This document shows, in pieces, positions 1 through 4,933 of a DNA stretch of 5,319 nucleotides (position 1 is its first letter; the number at the start of each line of letters is the position of its first letter). The notes below the pieces were generated by a model that ran no database searches, was not told where the DNA came from, and worked only from the letters and a program-made list of their open reading frames with translations. This DNA comes from an uncultured Bacteroidales bacterium (lineage in GTDB: Bacteria > Bacteroidota > Bacteroidia > Bacteroidales > Paludibacteraceae): positions 1 to 5,319 of the forward strand of contig CALZHO010000074.1 in NCBI GenBank assembly GCA_945787425.1, written 5' to 3'. The position numbers were made by a program, and so were the translations under genes.

Positions 1-1
1 A

Positions 2-625
2 GGGTTGATGAAAGAGGGTCGCGTGAAGTTCGCTTCTGGTTGCTCACTCACTATCGGTGCAGACAAACTGCAAGATATCCTCAACAACCTCGATTTCTTC
101 CGTGATAAATTGGTTCTCCGTCCACAAGAGATAAGCAACAACCCAGAGGTGGCTCGTCGTTTGGGTCTTATCACCATCAACACAGCTCTCGAGGCAGATA
201 TCTTCGGTAACATCAACTCTACCCACGTTTGCGGTACGAAGATGATGAACGGTATCGGTGGTTCGGGCGACTTTACTCGTAACGCATACATCAGCATCTA
301 TACCACTCCATCTACCGCTAAGGGCGGTGCTATCTCGGCCTTCGTGCCAATGGTTAGCCACCTCGACCATAGCGAGCACTCTGTGAAGATCATCATCACC
401 GAGCACGGTATTGCTGACTTGCGTGGTAAGAGCCCAATCCAACGTGCTCACGAGATTATCAACAACTGTGTGGACCCACAATACCGTCCATTGTTGAAAG
501 AGTACTTGGAGATGTCGAAGACCGCACATACCCCTCACACTCTGAGCTGCGCATTGGCTATGCACGAGGAGTTCCTCAAGTCAGGCGACATGCGTAACAC
601 CAAGTGGGAGAACTATAAACGCTAA
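2..625 (+). CDS. Acetyl-CoA hydrolase/CoA-transferase family protein, C-terminal part (5' end outside window)
   Basis: This is the C-terminal ~207 residues of a family I CoA-transferase (acetyl-CoA hydrolase/transferase C-terminal domain). In Bacteroidales such enzymes move CoA between acyl groups, for example propionyl-CoA to succinate or acetyl-CoA to another acid, in cytosolic fermentation. The reading frame is open from the first bases and the family is about 500 residues long, so the N-terminal domain, probably with the catalytic glutamate, lies upstream of the window. Visible family signatures are the glycine loop GIGGSGDF (nt 251-274), the block ITEHGIADLRGKSP, the HTPHTL segment, and a C-terminus ending GDMRNTKWENYKR. 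Codon use is richer in G+C than in the restriction-modification genes further along, so this is probably a core gene. It converges on the ATPase gene at 822-1952. Its last codons are duplicated at 2148-2226. The exact acyl substrate cannot be read from this fragment. Confidence 0.93.
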   Translation, partial: GLMKEGRVKFASGCSLTIGADKLQDILNNLDFFRDKLVLRPQEISNNPEVARRLGLITINTALEADIFGNINSTHVCGTKMMNGIGGSGDFTRNAYISIYTTPSTAKGGAISAFVPMVSHLDHSEHSVKIIITEHGIADLRGKSPIQRAHEIINNCVDPQYRPLLKEYLEMSKTAHTPHTLSCALAMHEEFLKSGDMRNTKWENYKR

Positions 626-646
626 ATCCGCAAAACGGATTTAGCG
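620..646 (+). terminator. Perfect 11-bp hairpin overlapping the CoA-transferase stop codon
   Basis: CGCTAAATCCG (620-630) pairs perfectly with CGGATTTAGCG (636-646) around the 5-nt loop CAAAA. The left arm contains the TAA stop codon (623-625). The sequence after the stem is only moderately T-rich (TTGGTTGAAAGAGTTTTAAT), so this may be a weak terminator or a 3'-end stabilising hairpin. The orphan duplicate of the gene end at 2116-2226 does not carry this hairpin. Confidence 0.6.
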
Positions 647-669
647 TTGGTTGAAAGAGTTTTAATAGT

Positions 670-698
670 TTTAGGCGCACCTGCGGTGCTGTTCTAAA
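670..698. repeat. Small nested palindrome with a CCTGCGG core
   Basis: GCACC (677-681) and GGTGC (685-689) pair around a TGC loop, and TTTAG (670-674) can pair with CTAAA (694-698) outside it. A comparable hairpin with the same CCTGCGG core, read on the other strand, is at 4575-4605. Each lies upstream of one copy of the 707-801 / 4741-4833 repeat. Function unknown. Confidence 0.4.
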
Positions 699-706
699 GG
701 TAAGCA

Positions 707-801
707 AGTGTTGACTGATTTCACCCTTAAAACTTTTAAAACTCTTAAAACCCTTTCTACTAAACAAGAAAGACTGCTCCGAAAAGCAGTCTTTTTTGTA
801 T
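707..801 (+). repeat. Dispersed intergenic repeat, copy 1 (terminator-bearing)
   Basis: The segment is nearly identical to 4741-4833. Positions 716-764 (GATTTCACCC to CTACTAAA) match 4750-4798 base for base, and the flanks differ at a few positions only. It contains a 9-bp tandem repeat, (N)(Y)TTAAAAC three times, at 725-751, and ends in a hairpin terminator. Minus-strand reading of the 9-mers gives a VLR/VLK/VLR-type repeat peptide, which I take as an artefact, not a gene. The two copies bracket the ATPase plus restriction-modification block. Confidence 0.8.
769..797. terminator. Bidirectional rho-independent terminator between convergent genes
   Basis: AAAGACTGCT (769-778) pairs perfectly with AGCAGTCTTT (785-794) around a 6-nt loop, CCGAAA. 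On the plus strand it is followed by a T-run; on the minus strand the stem is followed by TTCTTGTTTAG. It lies between the ends of the CoA-transferase gene (+) and the ATPase gene (-) and can serve both. Confidence 0.85.
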
Positions 802-821
802 GACAAATTCATATCAATAGG

Positions 822-1952
822 TTATATCAAATAAGTTAGATAGTTCGCAGTCGTTATCACATCTATTTTTTGTGGGTGATATTGTTCGATGAACTGATTA
901 GGTATTTTGGCTGATTGTTTCTTTTCGTTCCATTTCATTTCGAACAGATGCAACTCACCATTTGATTCTTCGATATAATCAATCTCTTGCTTTTCTGTGG
1001 TACGCCAAAAATAGGACTTTACCAAACGGTCGGAATAATGATTATATTTCATACGCTCTGCAATGAAGAAGTTCTCCCATAGCGCTCCCTTATCCTGTCG
1101 CAATTCTAATGGCGCAAAGGCTTGTAGTACTGCATTACGAACGCCTATGTCATAGAAATAGATCTTTTTCCCTTTAGTTAGCTCTGTGCGGATATTCCTG
1201 CTGAAGCTATTCAAACGGAATACGATATAGCATTTCTCCAGAATATCAATATATTTCTCCACGGTCTTGCTATCCACTTCAACCGTCTTACTCAATTCAT
1301 GGTACGACACTTCGCTACCGATCTGTAAAGCCAATGCCACTAATAATTTTTGCAGCACAGCAGGTTTACGCATACCCTCCAAATCCAAGATGTCTTTATA
1401 GAGATAACTCTCCGTTAACTCCGTCAAAGCCTTTTCGGGCGGAAGACTACCAAACAACACATCGGGATAACTACCATATATCAAACGCGTCTCCAGCATT
1501 TCACTGGTGGTTATCAACCCTTTGGCTACATACAATTCGCCTGTAGAAATAGGGAAAAGATGATATTCTATTTTGCGTCCAGTGAGTGGTTCGTTGATTT
1601 TGCTGTGCAAATCCAATGCCGAAGAACCTGTAACCAACAACTGAATGTTAGGGAAATTATCCACTATCACTTTGAGCGTCAATCCGATGTTTTCCACTCG
1701 CTGTGCCTCATCTATCACAACCATGGACTTGTTATTTATCAACAGTTGTAAGCCTGCAAGCGAAGGATTATATAGCATATCACGCACACTCTGTAGGTCA
1801 CAGTTCAGCCATAGAATGGTGTCCTCAGCCATAGACTGTGTCATCATACGAAACAGGGTGGACTTACCCACCTGTCGTGCGCCAATCAGCAGAATGGCTT
1901 TACCTTTTCCAATGTATTGTGTCAATACATTTTGCAGCGTTCGTTGTATCAT
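822..1952 (-). CDS. AAA-family ATPase with DUF4143 C-terminal domain
   Basis: The 376-residue protein has the AAA_14 plus DUF4143 architecture. Visible parts: Walker A GARQVGKST (residues 24-32), Walker B VVIDEAQ (78-84), a sensor-like VTGSSA (107-112), then LTGRK (123-127). The DUF4143 part starts around residue 175 with YLYKDIL and includes a helix-turn-helix-like stretch (VSYHELSKTVEVDSKTVEKYIDIL) and a GALWENFF motif. The C-terminus reads EIDYIEES then LFEMK, the D...ExK pattern of a PD-(D/E)xK nuclease-like fold seen in this family. Length is normal for the family (about 370-430 residues) and the gene looks intact. The biological role of the family is not established; it is common and multicopy in Bacteroidales. 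The protein is presumably cytosolic, with no membrane segment. The ATG at 1952 is preceded by an AT-rich leader without a Shine-Dalgarno, and the promoter at 2004-2035 supports this start. The gene is monocistronic and converges on the CoA-transferase gene. Confidence 0.95.
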   Translation of the reverse strand: MIQRTLQNVLTQYIGKGKAILLIGARQVGKSTLFRMMTQSMAEDTILWLNCDLQSVRDMLYNPSLAGLQLLINNKSMVVIDEAQRVENIGLTLKVIVDNFPNIQLLVTGSSALDLHSKINEPLTGRKIEYHLFPISTGELYVAKGLITTSEMLETRLIYGSYPDVLFGSLPPEKALTELTESYLYKDILDLEGMRKPAVLQKLLVALALQIGSEVSYHELSKTVEVDSKTVEKYIDILEKCYIVFRLNSFSRNIRTELTKGKKIYFYDIGVRNAVLQAFAPLELRQDKGALWENFFIAERMKYNHYSDRLVKSYFWRTTEKQEIDYIEESNGELHLFEMKWNEKKQSAKIPNQFIEQYHPQKIDVITTANYLTYLI

Positions 1953-2003
1953 AGCGATTGAGTTTTGTAGATTATCTTATTATGGTTAGTTTGAAAAACG
2001 CTG

Positions 2004-2035
2004 CAAAGGTAATCATTTTTTCTTTATTTTCCAAA
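2004..2035 (-). promoter_or_regulatory. Bacteroidetes-type promoter of the ATPase gene
   Basis: On the minus strand the -33 element TTTG (2032-2035) and the -7 element TACCTTTG (2004-2011) are separated by exactly 20 bp, matching the Bacteroidetes sigma consensus TTTG-N19-21-TAnnTTTG. Transcription would start near 1997-2000, giving a leader of about 45 nt before the ATG at 1952. The -33 element lies inside the tandem 29-bp repeat. Confidence 0.8.
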
Positions 2036-2089
2036 TTTATGGCAATATTTTTGGATTATATTCCAAATTTATGGCAATATTTTCGGATT
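2029..2089. repeat. Tandem 29-bp direct repeat upstream of the ATPase gene
   Basis: Positions 2029-2057 and 2061-2089 are identical except for one base (T2052 versus C2084), giving a 32-bp period. The unit begins TTCCAAATTTATGGCAATAT. Between units, TTTGGA (2050-2055) and TCCAAA (2062-2067) form an inverted repeat with a 6-bp spacer. The proximal unit contains the -33 element of the ATPase promoter, so a regulator bound here would directly affect that promoter; this is inference. Confidence 0.8.
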
Positions 2090-2115
2090 TTATCTATTTT
2101 TATAGCGTATCATAT

Positions 2116-2226
2116 ACCGCCGCTCGCCCCATGACTCACACCTTGATCTGCGCATTGGCTATGCACGAGGAGTTCCTCAAGTCAGGCGACATGCGTAACA
2201 CCAAGTGGGAGAATTACAAACGATAA
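2116..2226 (+). pseudogene. Orphan 3'-end fragment of a CoA-transferase gene
   Basis: Positions 2148-2213 are identical to 547-612 of the CoA-transferase gene (66 bp). The same frame continues to NYKR-stop at 2226, with different third bases (AAT TAC CGA here, AAC TAT CGC in the intact gene). Upstream similarity persists as THTL(I)CAL (about 2134-2154) and possibly TAARPM (from 2116), then vanishes at the ATPase upstream repeats. There is no start and no upstream coding domain, so it is a remnant and not a gene. It is followed at 12 nt by a strong terminator, which may be the original terminator of a CoA-transferase gene. The synonymous differences imply that this end and the intact gene's end diverged as functional genes before being brought together. 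Confidence 0.85.
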
Positions 2227-2237
2227 TAGATTGATTA

Positions 2238-2287
2238 AAAAAAACAAAACAAGCGGGACGTGCACTTCTCGCTTGTTTTGTTTTTTT
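2238..2287. terminator. Strong bidirectional terminator
   Basis: An 18-bp perfect stem pairs 2238-2255 (seven A, CAAAACAAGCG) with 2270-2287 (CGCTTGTTTTG, seven T) around a 14-nt loop containing GTGCAC. A-run and T-run flank both sides, so it works in both directions. It ends the CoA-transferase remnant (+) and, about 100 bp beyond its last stop codon, the restriction-modification operon (-). Confidence 0.9.
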
Positions 2288-2388
2288 AGACAGTAGTTAA
2301 CCTCTACCGAATACTTACATGATTTTGTATATTCTTAGTATACCTTTGATATAGGATGACTTACTTGATAGCTATTTTTCTAATATGA

Positions 2389-3537
2389 TTAAAACAACGT
2401 ATCTCGTCTTATGAACTCTCTGAATGTTATTGGCAGTGGGCAACTTTCTAAACTTTTTTGTGAGAACAAAAATCGACCGTCGCACACAAAACCTAATTCA
2501 TACCAATTTACATTATTTAATGCTTCACATGCTTTTTGCAAATCAATTTGTTGATTATATGGGAAAATTGCTAAAACAGAACCATCGTAATAATTACTTG
2601 GGTGTAGGAAAAATGGTCTAGTATTTCTAGTCTTAGAATTTACATAAATTCGTTTTTCATTTGACATATAATGATTCCTCCCCCACATCCACCAGTTAGA
2701 TTCATCAAAATGTTTTATTCTTCGTTTTATTAATGTTTGCTTGTAAGGCAATAATGCTTCATTGTATTGATTGAAAATCATTTTTTTTGTAGTTCCCGTT
2801 TGCGCGGTATATGAGCAAACAAAATCAGCGTTTCCATGATCAGAATTTTCAAAATATTTATCAGCTCCACTCACTGCACCTACTTTTACATAAAATATAT
2901 CATTAAATAGTATAGGGTATTGATTATCAGTGAATAAAAGCTGTCCATTGCAGAATGTAAAGCGTTTTGTAATATTTGTAGCTCTGCAAAAGTTTGACTT
3001 TTCAAATCGGAAAATAACACAATTAGGATTAAATCCTTTGAAGATGCTTTTATCACCTAAATCTATAATATCCGTAATGGTACCGTTTTCGTATATAAAT
3101 TGATTTAGACGGATACTTGAAGTTGCTTTTAAAAAATCACGCGGAGTAATAAAAATAAGTTCACCATGATCTTTTAGATGACGAATGCATTTTTCAATAA
3201 AAAACAAATAAAGATTGCTTCGTTCGTCAAATAGGGAACTATGCAGTTTAGCTTTTGTCTCTTCAGATATGTCTTTATATCGAACATATGGTGGATTACC
3301 AATGATTGTGTCAAATTTTTCTTCAATTGGATAATCAAAGAAGTCCATATTAATAGCGTTATATGGACAATGTGTCGAATCTATTTCAATACCAATACAT
3401 CCTGGTATTTCATTGAAAAATGCACCATTACCACAAGATGGCTCTAAACAACGTCCTTCATTCTTTCGCAATGTTAGCATTTGAGCAACAATGCTTTGTG
3501 GGGTAAAGACTTGCCCCAATGTTTCAACATTAAACAT
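2389..3537 (-). CDS. Type II adenine-N6 DNA methyltransferase, gamma class (TaqI/Eco57I-like)
   Basis: The 382-residue protein transfers a methyl group from S-adenosylmethionine to N6 of adenine in a DNA target and protects the host against the neighbouring nuclease. Motifs run in gamma-class order: X GQVFTP (residues 8-13), I LEPSCGNGAFF (31-41), II GIEID (49-53), III DFFDY (65-69), catalytic IV NPPY (81-84), V NLYLFF (108-113), VI GELIFITPRD (125-134). The C-terminal half resembles the TaqI-type target-recognition domain, starting DIFYVKVGAVSGADK (213-227), with WWMWGR later and GFVCDGRFLFSQKSL near the end. The length is like small monospecific enzymes such as M.TaqI, not a fused R-M protein. 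The ATG at 3537 overlaps the end of the upstream gene by 8 nt (ATGTTTAA holds its start and the other gene's stop), so translation is probably coupled. Codon use is AT-rich relative to the CoA-transferase, suggesting transfer. The recognition sequence cannot be read from the protein. Confidence 0.95.
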   Translation of the reverse strand: MFNVETLGQVFTPQSIVAQMLTLRKNEGRCLEPSCGNGAFFNEIPGCIGIEIDSTHCPYNAINMDFFDYPIEEKFDTIIGNPPYVRYKDISEETKAKLHSSLFDERSNLYLFFIEKCIRHLKDHGELIFITPRDFLKATSSIRLNQFIYENGTITDIIDLGDKSIFKGFNPNCVIFRFEKSNFCRATNITKRFTFCNGQLLFTDNQYPILFNDIFYVKVGAVSGADKYFENSDHGNADFVCSYTAQTGTTKKMIFNQYNEALLPYKQTLIKRRIKHFDESNWWMWGRNHYMSNEKRIYVNSKTRNTRPFFLHPSNYYDGSVLAIFPYNQQIDLQKACEALNNVNWYELGFVCDGRFLFSQKSLESCPLPITFREFIRRDTLF

Positions 3538-4183
3538 ATTCAGGGAAAAATCTTTTAAAATTAAAATAAATATCGGAACGCAATTTTATTGATGTCGCAA
3601 ATGTAGACATGATAAAGTTTGACGCTTGTTCGAAAGTTCGGTAGGTCAACTTGTGATTGTCACTCCACTTACTTTGAAAAGGTAAATTATTACCGTTAGG
3701 GGTCAAATTTGTAATACCTTTTAAGGATGAACAAAACACATCGTTCAAATTATTTTTATTCACTATTAAAAAATAGTAATCTTTATCTTTGTACTTTCCA
3801 AAAGAATCATGAAGTTTGCTAAAGAATGGTAGCCATGAAATGCCGTTGCTGAATGAAGGTTTTAGTCCAGTTAAGGCATAATAAATTCCAAGTTTACAAT
3901 TTAAATTATCAACAGTGTCTGTAGTTGTAACTTTGATATTTACAGGATAAAATTCAGTTCCCTTTTCGATGGCAAAGTCAAACCAGTCGCGCGCTTGTGG
4001 TCTAATTAACTCATATGAACCAAAATCATATGAACGCTCAAGATAGTTAAGTACTTCATCTTCATTGACGGCAGAGTTGATCCTTCCGTCATGATTTAAT
4101 GTAGATATTCTAAATTTGTGAGATGAAAGGTGTTCGCTAATTTGTAGCAAAACTTTTGGAATTTGTGGAGCACAATGAGTCAT
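3530..4183 (-). CDS. Probable type II restriction endonuclease partner of the methyltransferase
   Basis: This 217-residue protein is assigned as the nuclease mainly from context: it is the only gene paired with a stand-alone type II methylase, overlapping it by 8 nt. The sequence offers a candidate PD-(D/E)xK-like core: E43, then D69 in WFDFAIE, a beta-strand YPVNIKV with N82-I-K84, followed by DNLNCKLG and YYALTG. An asparagine stands where the usual second acidic residue (D/E of D/ExK) would be, so the active site is atypical or I have misplaced it; E73 or E77 could substitute. No membrane segment or signal peptide is seen. I chose the ATG at 4183. The frame stays open to a GTG at 4249 (22 more residues, SHLSYSRVISSN...), but that extension lies in a hairpin arm and looks less protein-like. 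The gene is AT-rich like its partner. I do not recognise a named enzyme; the specific family and cut site remain unknown. Confidence 0.72.
   Translation of the reverse strand: MTHCAPQIPKVLLQISEHLSSHKFRISTLNHDGRINSAVNEDEVLNYLERSYDFGSYELIRPQARDWFDFAIEKGTEFYPVNIKVTTTDTVDNLNCKLGIYYALTGLKPSFSNGISWLPFFSKLHDSFGKYKDKDYYFLIVNKNNLNDVFCSSLKGITNLTPNGNNLPFQSKWSDNHKLTYRTFEQASNFIMSTFATSIKLRSDIYFNFKRFFPEYV
3598..3605 (-). promoter_or_regulatory. Possible internal -7 element for the methyltransferase gene
   Basis: On the minus strand TACATTTGC matches the Bacteroidetes -7 consensus TAnnTTTGY. It lies inside the 3' part of the nuclease gene, about 60 nt before the methylase ATG, a spacing like that of the ATPase promoter to its ATG. 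No TTTG is found 19-21 bp upstream, so it would be a weak promoter at best. A separate methylase promoter would make biological sense because the nuclease gene comes first. Confidence 0.28.
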
Positions 4184-4208
4184 GATTACTAGTAAATAAT
4201 GATTACTA

Positions 4209-4289
4209 CTAATCACGCGTGAATAAGAAAGGTGTGAATTTCTTATCACGCAACCAAGGCAGCGTCAGAAAGGAGCCTTTGTCAATCAT
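4209..4289 (-). CDS. Possible 26-codon leader ORF upstream of the nuclease gene
   Basis: An ATG at 4289 opens a 26-codon frame (MIDKGSFLTLPWLRD...) ending at TAG 4209-4211, 25 nt before the nuclease ATG at 4183. It is in a different frame from the nuclease gene. It spans the shared arm of two alternative hairpins. A second short frame, 20 codons starting MAAYHIGMPG, lies at 4297-4359. Neither has a Shine-Dalgarno or a recognised family, and both are short enough to be chance. If translated, they could act as leader peptides. Confidence 0.2.
   Translation of the reverse strand: MIDKGSFLTLPWLRDKKFTPFLFTRD
4218..4250 (-). promoter_or_regulatory. Leader hairpin next to the nuclease start
   Basis: Positions 4218-4230 (CGTGAATAAGAAA) pair with 4239-4250 (TTTCTTATCACG), with A4223 bulged and an 8-nt loop. 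The structure would form in the 5' leader of the restriction-modification mRNA, ending about 35 nt before the ATG at 4183, and it would bury the alternative GTG at 4249. Its 4239-4250 arm is also part of the long-range repeat at 4241-4425. Confidence 0.5.
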
Positions 4290-4425
4290 AAGAAACTCAC
4301 ACGAGGGTGTAAGCATCTATTATTGATTGACCAGGCATACCTATATGATATGCTGCCATACTTATTATTTCTGAGCAATTATTCCTGAATAAAGTTTCTG
4401 ACGCTTTTCGGTTTGCGTGAAATAA
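4241..4425 (-). promoter_or_regulatory. Long-range inverted repeat in the restriction-modification leader
   Basis: AGCGTCAGAAA (4261-4271) is the exact reverse complement of TTTCTGACGCT (4395-4405). Pairing can continue imperfectly outward: TTGCGTGA (about 4413-4420) with TCACGCAA (4246-4253), plus a GG/CC pair, with a short mismatch between. The arms enclose about 123 nt. In the mRNA this helix competes with the 4218-4250 hairpin for the 4241-4256 strand. The arrangement resembles a two-state leader, but no known riboswitch core is recognisable. It could instead be the inverted ends of a small decayed mobile repeat. Confidence 0.45.
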
Positions 4426-4433
4426 TAGTAATG

Positions 4434-4458
4434 CTATTAATAAAATATGTATTAATAG
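4434..4458. promoter_or_regulatory. Operator-like palindrome just downstream of the promoter
   Basis: CTATTAATA (4434-4442) and TATTAATAG (4450-4458) are perfect 9-bp inverted arms with a 7-bp spacer. The site starts about 20 bp downstream of the expected transcription start, where a dimeric repressor could block transcription. A smaller inverted repeat, AGGTA/TACCT (4457-4461 and 4468-4472), abuts it on the promoter side. No regulator gene is in the window. Confidence 0.45.
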
Positions 4459-4481
4459 GTAACGCTATACCTAATCGGGTG

Positions 4482-4513
4482 CAAAGGTACAAAATTATTT
4501 TGGATTGAGCAAA
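4482..4513 (-). promoter_or_regulatory. Bacteroidetes-type promoter of the restriction-modification operon
   Basis: On the minus strand the -33 element TTTG (4510-4513) and the -7 element TACCTTTG (4482-4489) are spaced by exactly 20 bp, the same geometry and the same -7 octamer as the ATPase promoter. Transcription would begin near 4475-4478, leaving about 295 nt of leader before the nuclease ATG at 4183. It is the only full consensus match upstream of the operon. Confidence 0.78.
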
Positions 4514-4574
4514 TAGAAATCGTTTTTTTGCTGTTTTTGGAATCATAGAGTACCCGAATGTGATTTGTCAAGCA

Positions 4575-4605
4575 CCCCATAACGCCGCAGGCGAGCGTTA
4601 TCGGG
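4575..4605. repeat. GC-rich hairpin with a CCTGCGG core
   Basis: ATAACGC (4579-4585) pairs with GCGTTAT (4595-4601). The stem extends inward by CG/CG across one bulged A (4594) and outward by CCC/GGG across one mismatch. The apical sequence contains CCGCAGG, the complement of the CCTGCGG core seen at 677-689. It is not followed by a T-run on either strand, so it is not a standard terminator. Confidence 0.5.
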
Positions 4606-4638
4606 ACCCCGCTGACTAATAGACAAAGAAAGGAAACA

Positions 4639-4740
4639 TTTTTAGGAATATAGTCAACCTTTTTAGGAAACGAGTCAAAAGTTTACGTTTTTTAAGATCA
4701 TAACTCAGTATTCGAGTCAACCTTTTTCAGGTTTAGTCAT
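4639..4740. repeat. Degenerate 21-bp direct repeats (TTTTTAGGAA..AGTCAA)
   Basis: TTTTTAGGAA-nnn-AGTCAA-type units start at 4639 and 4660 (21-bp period). A third, degenerate unit (TTTTTCAGGTTTAGTCAT) lies at 4723-4740, and an extra GAGTCAACC precedes it at 4714-4722. The spacing of two DNA turns would suit a bound protein, but the function is unknown. Confidence 0.5.
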
Positions 4741-4833
4741 AGTATTGACCGATTTCACCCTTAAAACTTTTAAAACTCTTAAAACCCTTTCTACTAAATA
4801 CAAAAAAGACTGCTTCGGCAGTCTTTTTTGTAT
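4741..4833 (+). repeat. Dispersed intergenic repeat, copy 2 (terminator-bearing)
   Basis: This is the second copy of the 707-801 repeat, in the same orientation and 4034 bp away. It includes an exact 49-bp match (4750-4798) with the 9-bp tandem units at 4759-4785. The copies diverge in the terminator loop (TTCG here, CCGAAA in copy 1), while the stem sequence GACTGC/GCAGTC and the T-run are kept. No gene stands immediately upstream on the plus strand in this copy. Confidence 0.8.
4798..4833. terminator. Bidirectional terminator with a C(UUCG)G tetraloop
   Basis: A 16-bp perfect stem (4798-4813 with 4818-4833) closes on C(TTCG)G, an exceptionally stable RNA tetraloop. A-run and T-run are built into the stem, so it should terminate in both directions. 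It may end a gene entering from the right of the window on the minus strand, or be carried along with the repeat. Confidence 0.85.
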
Positions 4834-4933
4834 AGCCAATTCCTTGTAGCTTTCGCGAGCACCATAGGACATCTCTCGGACTTCTATGGGCTTTCGCTGG
4901 CTGTGGTAGTCAGTTATCAATCCGCTACCAATT

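Larger units (their letters stand above)
4514..4740. other. Gene-free tract with hairpin and degenerate repeats
   Basis: No credible coding frame is seen between the operon promoter and the second copy of the dispersed repeat. The tract contains a GC-rich hairpin at 4575-4605 and degenerate 21-bp repeats at 4639-4740. The rest is AT-rich and unremarkable. Confidence 0.7.

Noticed and set aside
44..565. Long open frame on the minus strand opposite the CoA-transferase gene
   Set aside because: It is antisense to a clearly recognisable conserved gene, and its peptide has no recognisable domain.
576..812. 78-codon minus-strand frame across the CoA-transferase 3' end and terminator
   Set aside because: It reads through the repeat and the terminator hairpin; its KSFKSFK stretch is just the 9-bp tandem repeat translated.
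1334..1989. Plus-strand frames inside the ATPase gene
   Set aside because: They are short shadows of a conserved gene in other frames.
626..2110. Insertion sequence carrying the ATPase gene
   Set aside because: There is no transposase and no terminal inverted repeats at the cassette ends; the flanking duplication (66 bp, coding) is far too long for a transposition target duplication.
2341..2348. Plus-strand TACCTTTG, an exact -7 promoter octamer
   Set aside because: The nearest TTTG is only 13 bp upstream instead of 19-21, and it would transcribe antisense into the methyltransferase gene with no gene downstream.
2424..3447. Two plus-strand frames of 65-68 codons inside the methyltransferase gene
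   Set aside because: They overlap a gene with every expected methyltransferase motif and have no features of their own.
4241..4425. CRISPR repeat or tRNA-like fold in the restriction-modification leader
   Set aside because: There is one inverted pair only, with no regularly spaced direct repeats, no cloverleaf and no CCA end.
4717..4920. 67-codon minus-strand frame (MITDYHSQRKPIEVREM...)
   Set aside because: Its second half is the terminator and the 9-bp repeat translated (VLRVLKVLR), and it has no promoter or family match; the first ~28 residues look slightly protein-like but are not enough to call a gene.
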